Below, one piece after another: positions 1-8,184 of a stretch of 44,832 bases of DNA (the stretch's first letter is position 1; each line of letters starts with the position of its first letter). The notes beneath the pieces were generated by a model that had not been told where the DNA came from, ran no database searches, and saw nothing but the letters and a program-made list of their open reading frames with translations. The position numbers and the translations under genes were made by a program. This stretch comes from Sedimentisphaerales bacterium (GTDB lineage: Bacteria; Planctomycetota; Phycisphaerae; Sedimentisphaerales; Anaerobacaceae), in contig JANQHJ010000073.1 in NCBI GenBank assembly GCA_028282745.1, positions 1 through 44,832 of the forward strand. The letters are read 5' to 3'.

Positions 1-57
1 GGCACAAAAAACTCAAAAGAAACAAAGACAACAGACCAAAGACACAAGACAAAAAAG
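1..57. repeat. A-rich degenerate repeat tract
   Basis: The sequence is purine-rich with recurring CAAAGAC, CACAAGAC and GACCAAAGAC words. The same vocabulary recurs in the spacer at 5090-5520, so this is probably a fragment of the same kind of intergenic repeat. I see no gene in it. Confidence 0.35.
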
Positions 58-312
58 TTGCTGTCCGGCCTTGGTATAAATCCAAAACCGCACCGTGAAA
101 AACAGGCCGGACAGCCTACCTTGCCCTTATTTGCGCGTAAGCAGTGCGCAGCACTTTGGGAGATCGTTAAACGGTTCGATGTCGGCCCAAATAAAAAAAA
201 GCAAGACACCGAACACTCACGCTCCAAAGAGGCCCGGTCAGGCCCGCAGAGAACGTAAGGTCGGTGTCTCGCTTTAAACAGGAAAACCCTGTATAAATCA
301 CAAACGAGACAC
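58..312. other. Structured non-coding region, candidate RNA or palindromic element
   Basis: Two strong inverted repeats are visible. An 11-bp perfect stem pairs CTGTCCGGCCT (61-71) with AGGCCGGACAG (104-114). An 8-bp stem pairs GTGTCTCG (264-271) with CGAGACAC (305-312). Both loops contain the word TATAAATC. AGACACCGA near 204 can also pair with TCGGTGTCT near 261. I could not match RNase P RNA, tmRNA, SRP RNA or 6S consensus features. The small open frames here lack ribosome binding sites and I do not call them. Strand is undetermined. Confidence 0.35.
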
Positions 313-618
313 GCAACCCTTTACGTAATACTTCTCTGCGAGAAATTTGACCGGTTTCTTTGGAAGTATCCAAAAGGATTAAGTGCTTCAAAATTATTTT
401 AAATTATTCAAAGAGCAGATTCTAAAAATACCATTTCCGAATTATTATATCAATATAAAAAACAAAAAAATTGAAAAAGAAATCAGAAGGCAGAAGTCAG
501 GAGGTATAGGGTATAGGGTGGAGGGGACGGTGTGGATTTTCGTTATTGTGACTGTATATATCTTGTCGATATAGAGTTTATAGTTTTTAATTCTTAGTGT
601 TAAGTTTTGAGTTATTTT
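313..618. other. Intergenic stretch before pgsA, no gene seen
   Basis: This is AT-rich sequence with short iterated words such as GTATAGGG twice near 507-520. I see no convincing open frame with a ribosome binding site and no confident promoter. The promoter of the downstream pgsA-ribBA pair must lie here or within the structured region before it. Confidence 0.4.
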
Positions 619-1245
619 ATGCGGTTTACAGTAGCGACGCAAATAACGATACTGCGGGTGGTGTTGATAGTGCCATTCGTTATGATGATGCTCAATGTCA
701 ACGATCCGCAATTAGATTCATCTCAGCAGAATCTTTGTAGATATGTCGCGATAATCATATTTGTCATAATGGCTGTCAGCGATGCCCTTGACGGCTATCT
801 TGCCCGTGTGAAGAATCAAAAGACCAGGCTCGGCGCATTTCTCGATCCGATGGCGGATAAGCTGCTTATGACGTGTGCGTGTCTGCTGTTGGCATCGGAA
901 AGGGCGCATATACCCGGCTTTAAGCTGCCTGCTGAGATAATTGTTATCATCATTGGTAAGGATATGTTTTTGTTCATGGGCTTTATAGTTGTTTATCTGT
1001 TCAGCCAGCAGGTAAGGATAATCCCGGCTGTGATAGGAAAAATCGCTACCGCTTTGCAGCTTAGTATGGTGGCGGCGATCCTGATAGCACCTGAATTATC
1101 TAAGGTCATGGATGGCTATATATGGTTCCTGCGGGCCGTGTGGTGGTCAGCGGCCGTTACAGCCATCATAACAACAGCTATTTACATTCGGCGCGGAAGT
1201 ATGTATATTGAAGAGCTTGAGCACGATGGTGCAAAGCAACAATAA
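619..1245 (+). CDS. pgsA: CDP-diacylglycerol-glycerol-3-phosphate 3-phosphatidyltransferase
   Basis: This is an integral membrane enzyme of the CDP-alcohol phosphatidyltransferase family. It is inferred to condense CDP-diacylglycerol with glycerol 3-phosphate to phosphatidylglycerophosphate in acidic phospholipid synthesis. The family signature DGxxARx8GxxxDxxxD is complete, with D58, G59, A62, R63, G72, D76 and D80, and D55 precedes it. Several hydrophobic helices follow. About 208 aa is close to the usual family length. I chose the ATG at 619 over an in-frame TTG at 607 because the short N-terminus before ITILR matches PgsA proteins, although neither start has a strong Shine-Dalgarno. ribBA begins 30 bp downstream on the same strand, so the two are probably co-transcribed. 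A different CDP-alcohol transferase is possible, but PgsA is the most typical fit. Confidence 0.85.
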   Translation: MRFTVATQITILRVVLIVPFVMMMLNVNDPQLDSSQQNLCRYVAIIIFVIMAVSDALDGYLARVKNQKTRLGAFLDPMADKLLMTCACLLLASERAHIPGFKLPAEIIVIIIGKDMFLFMGFIVVYLFSQQVRIIPAVIGKIATALQLSMVAAILIAPELSKVMDGYIWFLRAVWWSAAVTAIITTAIYIRRGSMYIEELEHDGAKQQ

Positions 1246-1275
1246 CCGCGTACATGATGTATAGAAAGCTGTTAT

Positions 1276-2511
1276 ATGGATTTTAGTGAAATACCGCAAG
1301 TACTGGAAGATCTGCGGCAGGGTAAGATGATTGTCCTGGTAGATGACGAAGACCGCGAAAATGAGGGCGACCTGGTCTGTGCCGCTGAGAAGGTTACTCC
1401 TGAAATAATCAACTTTATGGCCACGCACGGCAGGGGTCTGATCTGCCTGCCGATGACCGAGGAGCACTGCGACCGGCTGGGCTTGTATCCACAGGCTCTG
1501 GATAATACGGCCCGGTTCGGTACGGCCTTTACGGTCAGTATTGATGCCGATAAGGGCATTACAACGGGCATCAGTGCCGCTGACAGGGCTCATACTATAC
1601 AGGTCACAATTGCCGATGACGCCAAGGCATCAGACCTTGCCCGGCCGGGTCATATATTCCCGCTGCGGGCTCGTAATGGCGGAGTGCTGGTGCGGGCTGG
1701 GCAGACCGAGGGCGGTGTTGACCTGACAAGGCTGGCAGGGTTAAAGCCGGCCAGTGTCATCTGTGAAATAATGAGCGAAGACGGCAGTATGTCCCGAGTG
1801 CCGGAACTGCTGGAGTTTTGTGAGAAGCATGATATTAAAATTACGACGATCGCTAAGCTTGTCGAATACCGGCTGCAGAAAGAAAGCCAGATCAAAAAGA
1901 TCGAGTCGGTAAAGCTGCCGACCGATTACGGCGAGTTTCAGCTTATCGGTTATGAAACCAGCGGTACGGTTGAGCCGCACCTGGCATTGTGCAAAGGCGG
2001 GATCGGTGATGTTGATGCTGACGGGAGAATCATTGAGCATGATGAGCCTGTGTTAGTCCGGGTGCATAGCGAATGTTTGACGGGCGATCTGTTTCATAGC
2101 CAGCGATGTGAGTGCGGCTATCAGCTAATAAGCGCGATGGAAATGATAGAGAAAGAAGGTAAAGGCGCCCTGATCTACCTGCGACAGGAAGGCAGGGGGA
2201 TCGGGCTGAGTAATAAGTTGAGAGCGTATAAGCTGCAGGAGAAAGGGCTCGATACCGTTGACGCTAATCTGGAGCTTGGCTTTAGAGCTGACCGGCGCGA
2301 TTACGGTATCGGGGCCCAGATACTGCGTGATCTTGGCTTGAAAAATATTCGTATCCTGACGAACAATCCGAAGAAGATAAGCCGGCTGGAAGTTTACGGT
2401 ATTAAAGTAGTCGAACAGATACCACTGCAGGCCAGCCCCTCGGCACATAATGTAAATTATCTCAAAACGAAGAAACGCAGGCTTGGGCACATGCTCGACG
2501 AAGACCTGTAA
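1276..2511 (+). CDS. ribBA: Bifunctional 3,4-dihydroxy-2-butanone 4-phosphate synthase / GTP cyclohydrolase II
   Basis: This enzyme provides both entry reactions of riboflavin synthesis in the cytoplasm: ribulose 5-phosphate to dihydroxybutanone phosphate, and GTP to the diaminopyrimidine. The N-terminal RibB domain (about 1-205) carries the acidic motif [10 protein letters not shown] at 23-32. The C-terminal RibA domain (about 210-411) has the zinc cysteines C267, C278 and C280 in [16 protein letters not shown], followed by the QEGRGIGL phosphate-binding motif. The 411-aa length is normal for fused RibBA and both active sites look intact. The gene follows pgsA closely. I see no FMN riboswitch upstream, and no other rib gene is in the window. 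Confidence 0.96.
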   Translation: MDFSEIPQVLEDLRQGKMIVLVDDEDRENEGDLVCAAEKVTPEIINFMATHGRGLICLPMTEEHCDRLGLYPQALDNTARFGTAFTVSIDADKGITTGISAADRAHTIQVTIADDAKASDLARPGHIFPLRARNGGVLVRAGQTEGGVDLTRLAGLKPASVICEIMSEDGSMSRVPELLEFCEKHDIKITTIAKLVEYRLQKESQIKKIESVKLPTDYGEFQLIGYETSGTVEPHLALCKGGIGDVDADGRIIEHDEPVLVRVHSECLTGDLFHSQRCECGYQLISAMEMIEKEGKGALIYLRQEGRGIGLSNKLRAYKLQEKGLDTVDANLELGFRADRRDYGIGAQILRDLGLKNIRILTNNPKKISRLEVYGIKVVEQIPLQASPSAHNVNYLKTKKRRLGHMLDEDL

Positions 2512-2520
2512 AAAAATTAA

Positions 2521-2669
2521 ATATCAAATTGCTTTGTAGAAAAGAAGATTAAAGTCATTGCGAAGGAGCGATAGCGACTGTGGCAATCTTGATTTTTGAA
2601 CGTTTAAGATTGCTTCGCTGCGCTCGCAATGACCTGATGTTACAACTTTTCTACAGAGCAATATCAAAT
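2521..2669. mobile_element. Palindromic MITE-like repeat unit
   Basis: Nested inverted repeats are visible. The outer arms are 2528-2544 (ATTGCTTTGTAGAAAAG) and 2646-2662, complementary with one mismatch. The inner arms include GTCATTGCGA at 2554-2563 against TCGCAATGAC at 2624-2633, and CAATCTT at 2584-2590 against AAGATTG at 2606-2612. The unit is flanked by a 9-bp direct repeat, ATATCAAAT, at 2521-2529 and 2661-2669, which overlaps the arms by two bases and could be a target duplication. It has no coding capacity. The inner core resembles small GC-rich palindromic repeats scattered in many bacterial genomes. It sits between two convergent genes. Confidence 0.55.
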
Positions 2670-2672
2670 ATT

Positions 2673-2702
2673 AAAAAATGCGGAATCCCGACGAGTAGGG
2701 AT
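2673..2702 (-). terminator. Weak candidate terminator of the HEAT-repeat gene
   Basis: Read on the minus strand, a 5-bp stem ATCCC/GGGAT (2698-2702 with 2685-2689) is followed after six bases by a run of six T. It lies just past the stop codon of the minus-strand gene. The stem is short and the U-run is displaced, so the call is weak. Confidence 0.3.
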
Positions 2703-2715
2703 AGCTGATTGAATA

Positions 2716-4953
2716 TTATTTGTTTGGATCCTGCTTTGAGGCGGGGGCGTTGGGGTCTTTTGGCTGTAGTGCTTCTTTGGGAGCATTTGCTTCTGTGAGT
2801 TGTTTTAGCAGCGCATCCCAGCCGGGTCTCTTAAGTTTTTCCGGCAGCTTGGTCTTGCCGAGTTCGGCCAGCAACGCAGTTACAAATTCAGATTTCTGAC
2901 TTGTGAATTCCGCCAATCTTTTTCCGATGGGGCATTTATTATCGATGTCCTTTTCAAGCAGCTTCTGAGCTAATAAGTCCCTGACGGGATTTGTCTTTTG
3001 GCCCTTTAGGTATATGCTTAAAAGATCAGCCGTGAACTGGTCACGTTCCTTGTCCTTGGTTTTCTTAATAAGGATGCCGAGGTACTCAGCAGATTTGTCC
3101 AGCTGGTTGTTCTGTTTGTACAGGTCAGCAAGTTGAGTCTGGGCCTGTTTAAGGACAGATGCGTTGTTTTCAGATTCGGCTTTTCGTTCGATGATCTCCA
3201 GCAGGGCGATCTGCTGCGGTTTAGTAGCGTTTTTGGCTTGCAGCTTCGGCAGCCATTTGAAGAGTTCTTTGCTGTTGGAATCTTCGAATATCTTCAGCAT
3301 TGCCTTCCAGGCGGCTGCGCCTTCGGAATTCTGGTTTATTTTATTAACCAGCCATTCGATATCCTGGATTTGGCCGACTTCATTAGCTAAAGTAATGAGC
3401 TTTATCCTTATGCCGGGATTCTCGTCGTTGACGAAATCCTTACGCAGTTGTTGTAAGGCCTGGAACTTATTGATATTTATCAGGCCGGTAACGGCGGCTG
3501 CTCTGACACGACTATTGTTCTCGGACAGAGCAGCGTCGAAGATCCGCTTGTACATAGCAGCGGCGGATTCTTTGTATGCGCTTTGGCCGCAAAGAATGGC
3601 CATAGAGTCCAGCAGATCACCGCGTAATTTATCCGGTGTTTTTTCCCCGGAGTATCTACTGCTAAGAGAATACAAATACTTATTTACAATGTCGTTCTTC
3701 AAACCATTGTGCTCGAGGAGATTGCGGATGACCTCGGCACCTTTCGAGGCATATTCAGGTTTTTCAGATAAGAGGTACCCGGCAGCAAGGTCGAGTGTCT
3801 CGATTCTTATTGCTTCATCGAGCTTTATCTTTGACTGGGGCGAGAAGGCGTAACGACAGGCCTGGCCGAGTGCGAAAAAGAGCTCTTGTTTGACCTGCTC
3901 ATCCTTTTCCTGCTTGATCTGTTCGAGCAACTGCCCGGCACTGTTAAGTTCGCCCAGAAGTGTGATCAATTTGGCGGCATTTAGTCTGACCTGGGTATCA
4001 TTGTCAGATATCAATTTGATGACGGATGGCCCGAGGCCGGTCAGGACCTTCGATTTTGGGCCCGTACCGACCCACCATTCGGAGAGTTTTAATAATGCCC
4101 ATATCCGCTGCGGTGGCTTTTTGCCGTTAAGATATTTGTCAAGGAACTTGATACGTGAGTCTTCGTCGCTGCTGATCTTGTCATATAGCAGTTCGAGCGA
4201 GCCGAAGAATTCTATCATCCAGAAGTCACTTTCGTCTTGCAGTTCCTTTAGCTGTTTTTCGTAACCCTCACGAATCTGCCAGTAGCGAAGAAACTCTTCT
4301 TTTCCAATTCTCTGGATGTCATTGATAATCTGTTTACGTGTTGCCCAGTCAGCATCGACGGCGGGGATTCCGAGAGAAGTCAGTGCTTTGCCTGCGGCTG
4401 TGACTATTTGGGCCTGTGGGCTTTCAAGCAATTCGATGAGGCGAACGATGGCCCTTATGTCCGGCTGGAGTTGAAGGGCCTTTAGTGCGTTTAATCTTGT
4501 CTTGATGTCAAGGTTTTCATTGGTGATAGTATTCAGCAGTGGTTTTTCGATATCTTCATATTGGAAGACAAGAAAAGCCTCTGTAACGAAGCGGGTTGCT
4601 GCCGGCTCAGTCTGCTTGCTTAAAAACGTCAGCAACGGCTCAATGAAATCTTTTTTGTTCGATATGCCGTTATTGTTCCTGGCTTGTGAAAGGGCTTTAC
4701 AGATGGCCAACTGGGCCGGTTGGTTTTTGTTATTTTTGAAGGTATCCAGCAGCATTGTCCTTGCTTCGGATTCGCTGCTTTTTAGTATTAAATCAGCAGC
4801 TTTTAGGCGAATAGACTCATCTGGGCCGGTCAAAAGGGCATTTTTGTTAATCTCGAGCTGGCCGTTCGTTTCAGATGTGTTTTCAGCAAATGTCAGCGGG
4901 ACGGGCAGGCCCGATAATAAGACCAGTATTAATATGAATATCCATTTTCTCAT
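2716..4953 (-). CDS. Exported HEAT-repeat protein
   Basis: This 745-aa protein has an N-terminal signal peptide (residues 1-23, basic start then a hydrophobic run ending near FAEN), so it is probably periplasmic or surface exposed. Residues about 35-600 are alpha-helical repeats of the HEAT / armadillo-like kind. Recurring short helical pairs contain R-AA-LI and L-AL patterns, such as the stretch starting near VRLNAAKLI. The C-terminal third is lysine-rich and more TPR-like, and the tail is low complexity (K, P, Q). No catalytic motif is visible, so a scaffold or binding role is inferred. It is transcribed alone, convergent with ribBA. Repeat-protein families of this kind cannot be assigned a specific partner from sequence. 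Confidence 0.75.
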   Translation of the reverse strand: MRKWIFILILVLLSGLPVPLTFAENTSETNGQLEINKNALLTGPDESIRLKAADLILKSSESEARTMLLDTFKNNKNQPAQLAICKALSQARNNNGISNKKDFIEPLLTFLSKQTEPAATRFVTEAFLVFQYEDIEKPLLNTITNENLDIKTRLNALKALQLQPDIRAIVRLIELLESPQAQIVTAAGKALTSLGIPAVDADWATRKQIINDIQRIGKEEFLRYWQIREGYEKQLKELQDESDFWMIEFFGSLELLYDKISSDEDSRIKFLDKYLNGKKPPQRIWALLKLSEWWVGTGPKSKVLTGLGPSVIKLISDNDTQVRLNAAKLITLLGELNSAGQLLEQIKQEKDEQVKQELFFALGQACRYAFSPQSKIKLDEAIRIETLDLAAGYLLSEKPEYASKGAEVIRNLLEHNGLKNDIVNKYLYSLSSRYSGEKTPDKLRGDLLDSMAILCGQSAYKESAAAMYKRIFDAALSENNSRVRAAAVTGLININKFQALQQLRKDFVNDENPGIRIKLITLANEVGQIQDIEWLVNKINQNSEGAAAWKAMLKIFEDSNSKELFKWLPKLQAKNATKPQQIALLEIIERKAESENNASVLKQAQTQLADLYKQNNQLDKSAEYLGILIKKTKDKERDQFTADLLSIYLKGQKTNPVRDLLAQKLLEKDIDNKCPIGKRLAEFTSQKSEFVTALLAELGKTKLPEKLKRPGWDALLKQLTEANAPKEALQPKDPNAPASKQDPNK

Positions 4954-5140
4954 TGGGCAAACGCTTGCAAATATAGAAATACCCTTTACTTAGTAGTTTA
5001 TCGGCATAATAACCCCTTGACTATACTTTCGTCAAATGCAGAATGTTCATTTTTGAGTGATTTATGGGGATTTTCTGACAGGATGTTTTTTAGACAGGAT
5101 AACAGGATAGACAAGATAATAGCCACAGAGATATTCAAAA

Positions 5141-5198
5141 GACACCAGACTAAAGACTTTCTTTCTTAATTTAGCCACAGAGAACACAGAGTTCACAG
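5141..5198. repeat. Imperfect direct repeat, copy 1
   Basis: This block of about 58 bp reads AAAGACTTTCTTTCTTA followed by TTAGCCACAGAGAACACAGAG. It recurs at 5377-5433 with a few substitutions and a small indel. It is part of a family of CACAGAG-rich intergenic repeats in this spacer. Confidence 0.6.
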
Positions 5199-5245
5199 AG
5201 ATATTTAAAAGACAAAAGACGCCAGAGTAAAACACTTATTTATTG

Positions 5246-5365
5246 GCCACATAAGGCACAAAAGTCATAAAAAAGTATTAAAAGCTGATAGCCGCATAAG
5301 GCACAAAAGTCACAAAAAAAATATTAAAAGCTGATAGCCCCATAAAGCACAAAAGACACAAAGAG
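5246..5365. repeat. Tandem repeat of about 45 bp, two and a half copies
   Basis: Copies begin at 5246, 5291 and 5337. Each starts GCC(A/G/C)CATAAGGCACAAAAG; the first two continue with an A-run and end in TATTAAAAGCTGATA. The third copy degenerates after about 29 bases into further CACAAAG words. There is no spacer of CRISPR type, because the units abut directly. Confidence 0.65.
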
Positions 5366-5376
5366 TACAAACTCCA

Positions 5377-5433
5377 GACATCAGACCAAAGACTTTCTTT
5401 CTTATTAGCCACAGAGAACACAGAGAACACAAA
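5377..5433. repeat. Imperfect direct repeat, copy 2
   Basis: This is the second copy of the block at 5141-5198, sharing AAAGACTTTCTTTCTTA and the TTAGCCACAGAGAACACAGAG part. It runs into further CACAAAG words up to about 5510. Confidence 0.6.
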
Positions 5434-5578
5434 GGGACAAAGAAGTTAACACTAAGACACTAAGGCACAAAGGGGCAAAGGCACAAAGGTTCAGAGATGC
5501 GGGGGCACAAAGAAATTGGAGTTAAGATTTATTGCTATTGGGTGATAACTGCTTTAGTGCCGGTACAAAATTATCGTT

Positions 5579-6712
5579 CTATTTTAGTGTGTTTTTAATA
5601 CGGTTGATTGCTTCTATTAGAGTATTTTCCGGGCAGCCGAAGTTCATTCTGACAAAGCCCTGGCCGTCGAAGTCCCTTCCATTCTGCAGGCCCACGCCGG
5701 CTTTTTCAAAAAAGTCAACAGGATTATCAATATTTAATTCGCGAATATCTATCCAGGCTAAATATGTAGCCTGCGGTAAATTCATCGATAGTTGCGGTGT
5801 TCCGTTCTGGATGGCAGAATATAGAATGTCACGATTATTTCTTAAATATTCAATAAGCTCTTCATGCCAGGGGCGGCTATGTGTAAAAGCAGCTTCACAG
5901 GCGGTGTAGCCGAATGTGTTGACGTAAGGGACGATACCGCGAGCGGCTTTAATAAACTGTTTTCTTATTTGTTTGTTCGGGATTATCGCGAAGCCGCAAT
6001 TGAGGCCCGGCAAGTTGAAAGTTTTACCAGGCGAGATAAGAGTAATTATATTTTGTGCAGCCTCAGTATTTAACGAAGCGGTCGGGATATGAGTGCTGTT
6101 TTTGTCGAGGACAAGATCGCAATGAATTTCATCGGAGCAGATGAGGATATTCTTTCTTACGCAGATGTTAATAATGTTATTAAGTTCTTGTTTTGTCCAA
6201 ACCCTGCCAACTGGATTATGTGGGCTGCAGAGCAGAAGCACTTTTGTTTTTTCTGTTATGGCGTCTTCGAATTTATCAAAGTCAATTTCGAAATGGTTGT
6301 TATTGTTAGCCAGTTTGCATCGAATGAGTTCTCTGTTGAAATTTTCCGGGGCTTCAAGGAATGGTGGATAGATGGGTGTAAAAGTAATCAGCTGCTCATC
6401 TGGTTTTGTAAATGCGCGGGTAGTTATGTTTAATGCAGGAACGAGGCCGGGCAGCCATACTATCCAGTCCGGTTCGATCTGCCAGTTGTGTTGTTGGTTG
6501 ATCCAATCGGCTGCGGCTTTGGTTACTGAATCGGGGGCCTTGGCGTAGCCGAATACTGCGTGGTCAACTCTTTTATGGAGGGCTTCTAATATGGCAGGGG
6601 CAGCAGGTAAGTCCATGTCAGCGACCCACATTGGGATTATGTCAGTGTTTGCGTATTTGGCCCATTTTATACTGTCGGTGTTGTGTCTGTTTATAAGCCT
6701 GTCAGAGAACAT
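5579..6712 (-). CDS. PatB/MalY-type PLP-dependent aminotransferase / cystathionine beta-lyase
   Basis: This is a fold-type I class I/II aminotransferase of the MalY/PatB group. The group typically cleaves C-S bonds of cystathionine or cysteine conjugates, yielding a thiol, pyruvate and ammonia. The N-terminal IIPMWVADMDLP (25-36) is the group hallmark. SPHNPVGR (163-170), SDEIH (193-197) and the PLP lysine K230 in SPGKTFNL (227-234) are all present. FVRMNFGCP near the C-terminus supplies the carboxylate-binding arginine. The length of 377 aa is usual. An AGGA precedes the ATG at 6712. The SDR gene ends 15 bp upstream on the same strand, which suggests an operon. The exact substrate cannot be fixed, and a maltose-regulon role as for MalY is not implied. 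Confidence 0.85.
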   Translation of the reverse strand: MFSDRLINRHNTDSIKWAKYANTDIIPMWVADMDLPAAPAILEALHKRVDHAVFGYAKAPDSVTKAAADWINQQHNWQIEPDWIVWLPGLVPALNITTRAFTKPDEQLITFTPIYPPFLEAPENFNRELIRCKLANNNNHFEIDFDKFEDAITEKTKVLLLCSPHNPVGRVWTKQELNNIINICVRKNILICSDEIHCDLVLDKNSTHIPTASLNTEAAQNIITLISPGKTFNLPGLNCGFAIIPNKQIRKQFIKAARGIVPYVNTFGYTACEAAFTHSRPWHEELIEYLRNNRDILYSAIQNGTPQLSMNLPQATYLAWIDIRELNIDNPVDFFEKAGVGLQNGRDFDGQGFVRMNFGCPENTLIEAINRIKNTLK

Positions 6713-6727
6713 AGTTTTTAATCCTGT

Positions 6728-7471
6728 CTATATCGACCGGCCCCCATCAACGGCAAGGGTTTGGCCTGTCATGTAGTCGTTTTGTGATAAGAAAATCAGT
6801 GCAGCAGTTATTTCCTCCATTTTTGCGAAGCGGTTAGCAGGTATAAATGAAAGCTGTCTTTTTTTATCTTCTGCCGGCGTGTCATCAGGCCAGGTTGCAA
6901 TTCCAGGGGCAAGGGCGTTGACGAGTATTTCGGGAGCAAGTTCTTTGGCGAGTGACTTTGTGGCGCCGGTCAGGCCTGCTTTGCTTGCGCAGTAGAGCGA
7001 ATAGTTTTTCCATGGTTTTATAGCGGCTGTATCAGAAATATTGATTATTTTCGCGAGTGGTGCGTCTGTGTCATTAGAAGCTTGTTTGACAGCTTTGGCA
7101 AAGGCTTTTGCAGTAAGAATACAGGCAATTAAATTTAGGCCCAGGACGCTGCGGGCCTGGTCGGAAGTTATATCGCAGAGAGGTGTCCTTGGAAAAACGC
7201 TCGCTGAGTTGACAAGGATTCGCGGAGGGATCAGTGATCCGGCGGATTCGAACAAGGCGTCAATCTGTGGTTCTTTGGTCAGGTCCGCTTTAATAGCGAC
7301 GGCATCTCGGCCGAGAGCTTTGATCCCGGTGACGAGCTGGTCGGCTTTTTGCTTGTTATCGTGATAATGACAGACACAATGACAGCCGGCGCGGGCTAAT
7401 GCTAAAGTAAGTTCTGAGCCCAAGGCGCCGGTCGAGCCGGTAATGACCGCAACTTTGTCCTTCAATTCCAT
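6728..7471 (-). CDS. SDR-family oxidoreductase, pteridine-reductase-like
   Basis: This is a short-chain dehydrogenase/reductase of 247 aa with a Rossmann N-terminus and cofactor motif TGSTGALG at 11-18. The active site reads D147, Y160 and K164. The usual SDR serine, 13 residues before the tyrosine, is aspartate, and this D/Y/K set is the arrangement known from pteridine reductase PTR1. The later LAPG-IATWPDD segment also resembles the PTR1/FolM group. An NADPH-dependent reductase of biopterin, dihydrofolate or a related carbonyl is therefore the best inference, rather than FabG. I used the ATG at 7471 because it directly precedes MELKDKVAVITG; the open frame extends 14 codons further upstream to 7513 without family support. 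The gene lies 15 bp upstream of the PatB-like gene on the same strand. Confidence 0.8.
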   Translation of the reverse strand: MELKDKVAVITGSTGALGSELTLALARAGCHCVCHYHDNKQKADQLVTGIKALGRDAVAIKADLTKEPQIDALFESAGSLIPPRILVNSASVFPRTPLCDITSDQARSVLGLNLIACILTAKAFAKAVKQASNDTDAPLAKIINISDTAAIKPWKNYSLYCASKAGLTGATKSLAKELAPEILVNALAPGIATWPDDTPAEDKKRQLSFIPANRFAKMEEITAALIFLSQNDYMTGQTLAVDGGRSI

Positions 7472-7522
7472 AATTGTATATATTAGGATAAAGCGAGCTA
7501 TTAAGCTATACATAAAATTGCA

Positions 7523-8158
7523 TTGTGGAATTCAGAAGGGACAATAAGTTATTATAAGCACTCAATATCCAATGTAGAATGCAGAATTGAGAAACAATGG
7601 ATTCCTGCACCACCTGCGGCGGGTAAACTTTACAACGTTACTTATAAAGACAAAAAGGGTAAAACCAATCAATGGCAGGTGGTTTCACGAAAGGATGAGC
7701 CTATAGTTAATGCTGATGAGCCGGACGCGGTGGTGATAGTTCCTGTGATCGAGACCCAGCAGGGCAGGAGGCTGGTCGTTACAAAGGAATACCGGTTGCC
7801 GATAGGGGATTTTGAATACGGTTTTCCAGCGGGACTTATCGAGAAAGATCACAGTATTGAGCAGATGGTAGCTAAGGAACTCAAGGAAGAGACGGGGCTC
7901 GATCTTGTGGAGATAAAGCATATAAGCAATCCTGTGTATTCATCGCCTGGGATGTCGGATGAGTCGTGCTGTATGGTTATTGTCAAGGCGTGTGGCAAGG
8001 TTAGCGATGAATACCTTGACGACAGCGAGCAGATCGAGACTATGCTGATGGGGGTTGAGGATATCAGGGAGCTTTTGAGCTCGAAAGACAAAAAAGTTAG
8101 CGCTAAAGCATGGGGGATTTTGTATCAATTTGTTCGAATGGGCAAGATCGAGCTATAA
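7523..8158 (+). CDS. Nudix hydrolase, ADP-ribose-pyrophosphatase-like
   Basis: This protein should hydrolyse a nucleoside diphosphate linked to another moiety, with ADP-ribose the commonest substrate in this subgroup. The Nudix box spans 104-126 and keeps the metal-binding core KELKEETGL (118-126), with E119, E122 and E123. It departs from consensus at the first glutamate, which is H110, and has K118 for arginine. The preceding YRLPIG and FPAGLIE segments match NudF-like enzymes. The start is uncertain: no ATG exists in the first 60 codons, and the best available is the TTG at 7523, which has no obvious Shine-Dalgarno. It is divergent from the SDR gene, with only 51 bp between them for both promoters. 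Confidence 0.8.
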   Translation: MWNSEGTISYYKHSISNVECRIEKQWIPAPPAAGKLYNVTYKDKKGKTNQWQVVSRKDEPIVNADEPDAVVIVPVIETQQGRRLVVTKEYRLPIGDFEYGFPAGLIEKDHSIEQMVAKELKEETGLDLVEIKHISNPVYSSPGMSDESCCMVIVKACGKVSDEYLDDSEQIETMLMGVEDIRELLSSKDKKVSAKAWGILYQFVRMGKIEL

Positions 8159-8160
8159 AA

Positions 8161-8184
8161 AAGGCCCGCTTTAAAACGGGCTGT
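8161..8184. terminator. Hairpin after the Nudix gene
   Basis: GCCCG (8164-8168) pairs with CGGGC (8177-8181) around an AT-rich loop, starting six bases after the stop codon. An A-run precedes it but no T-run follows on the plus strand. It could terminate plus transcripts weakly, or minus transcripts better. Confidence 0.4.

Larger units (their letters stand above)
4954..5578. other. Repeat-rich spacer without genes
   Basis: This stretch of more than 600 bp holds no credible coding frame. It carries the dispersed and tandem repeats annotated separately (5141-5198 with 5377-5433, and 5246-5365), plus many CACAAAG and CACAGAG words to about 5510. The promoter of the minus-strand HEAT-repeat gene must lie in its left part. 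Confidence 0.6.

Noticed and set aside
58-312. Known structured RNA such as RNase P RNA, tmRNA or SRP RNA
   Set aside because: Diagnostic conserved segments of these RNAs were not found on either strand.
95-391. Several short overlapping open frames on both strands near the window start
   Set aside because: They have no ribosome binding sites and no recognisable products, and they cross strong inverted repeats. I treat the region as non-coding.
3164-3853. 229-codon plus-strand frame opposite the HEAT-repeat gene
   Set aside because: It is antisense to a gene with a signal peptide and clear repeat structure. Its composition is that of a reverse-complement shadow.
5246-5365. Possible CRISPR array
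   Set aside because: The units abut without unique spacers and diverge progressively. No cas gene is present in the window.
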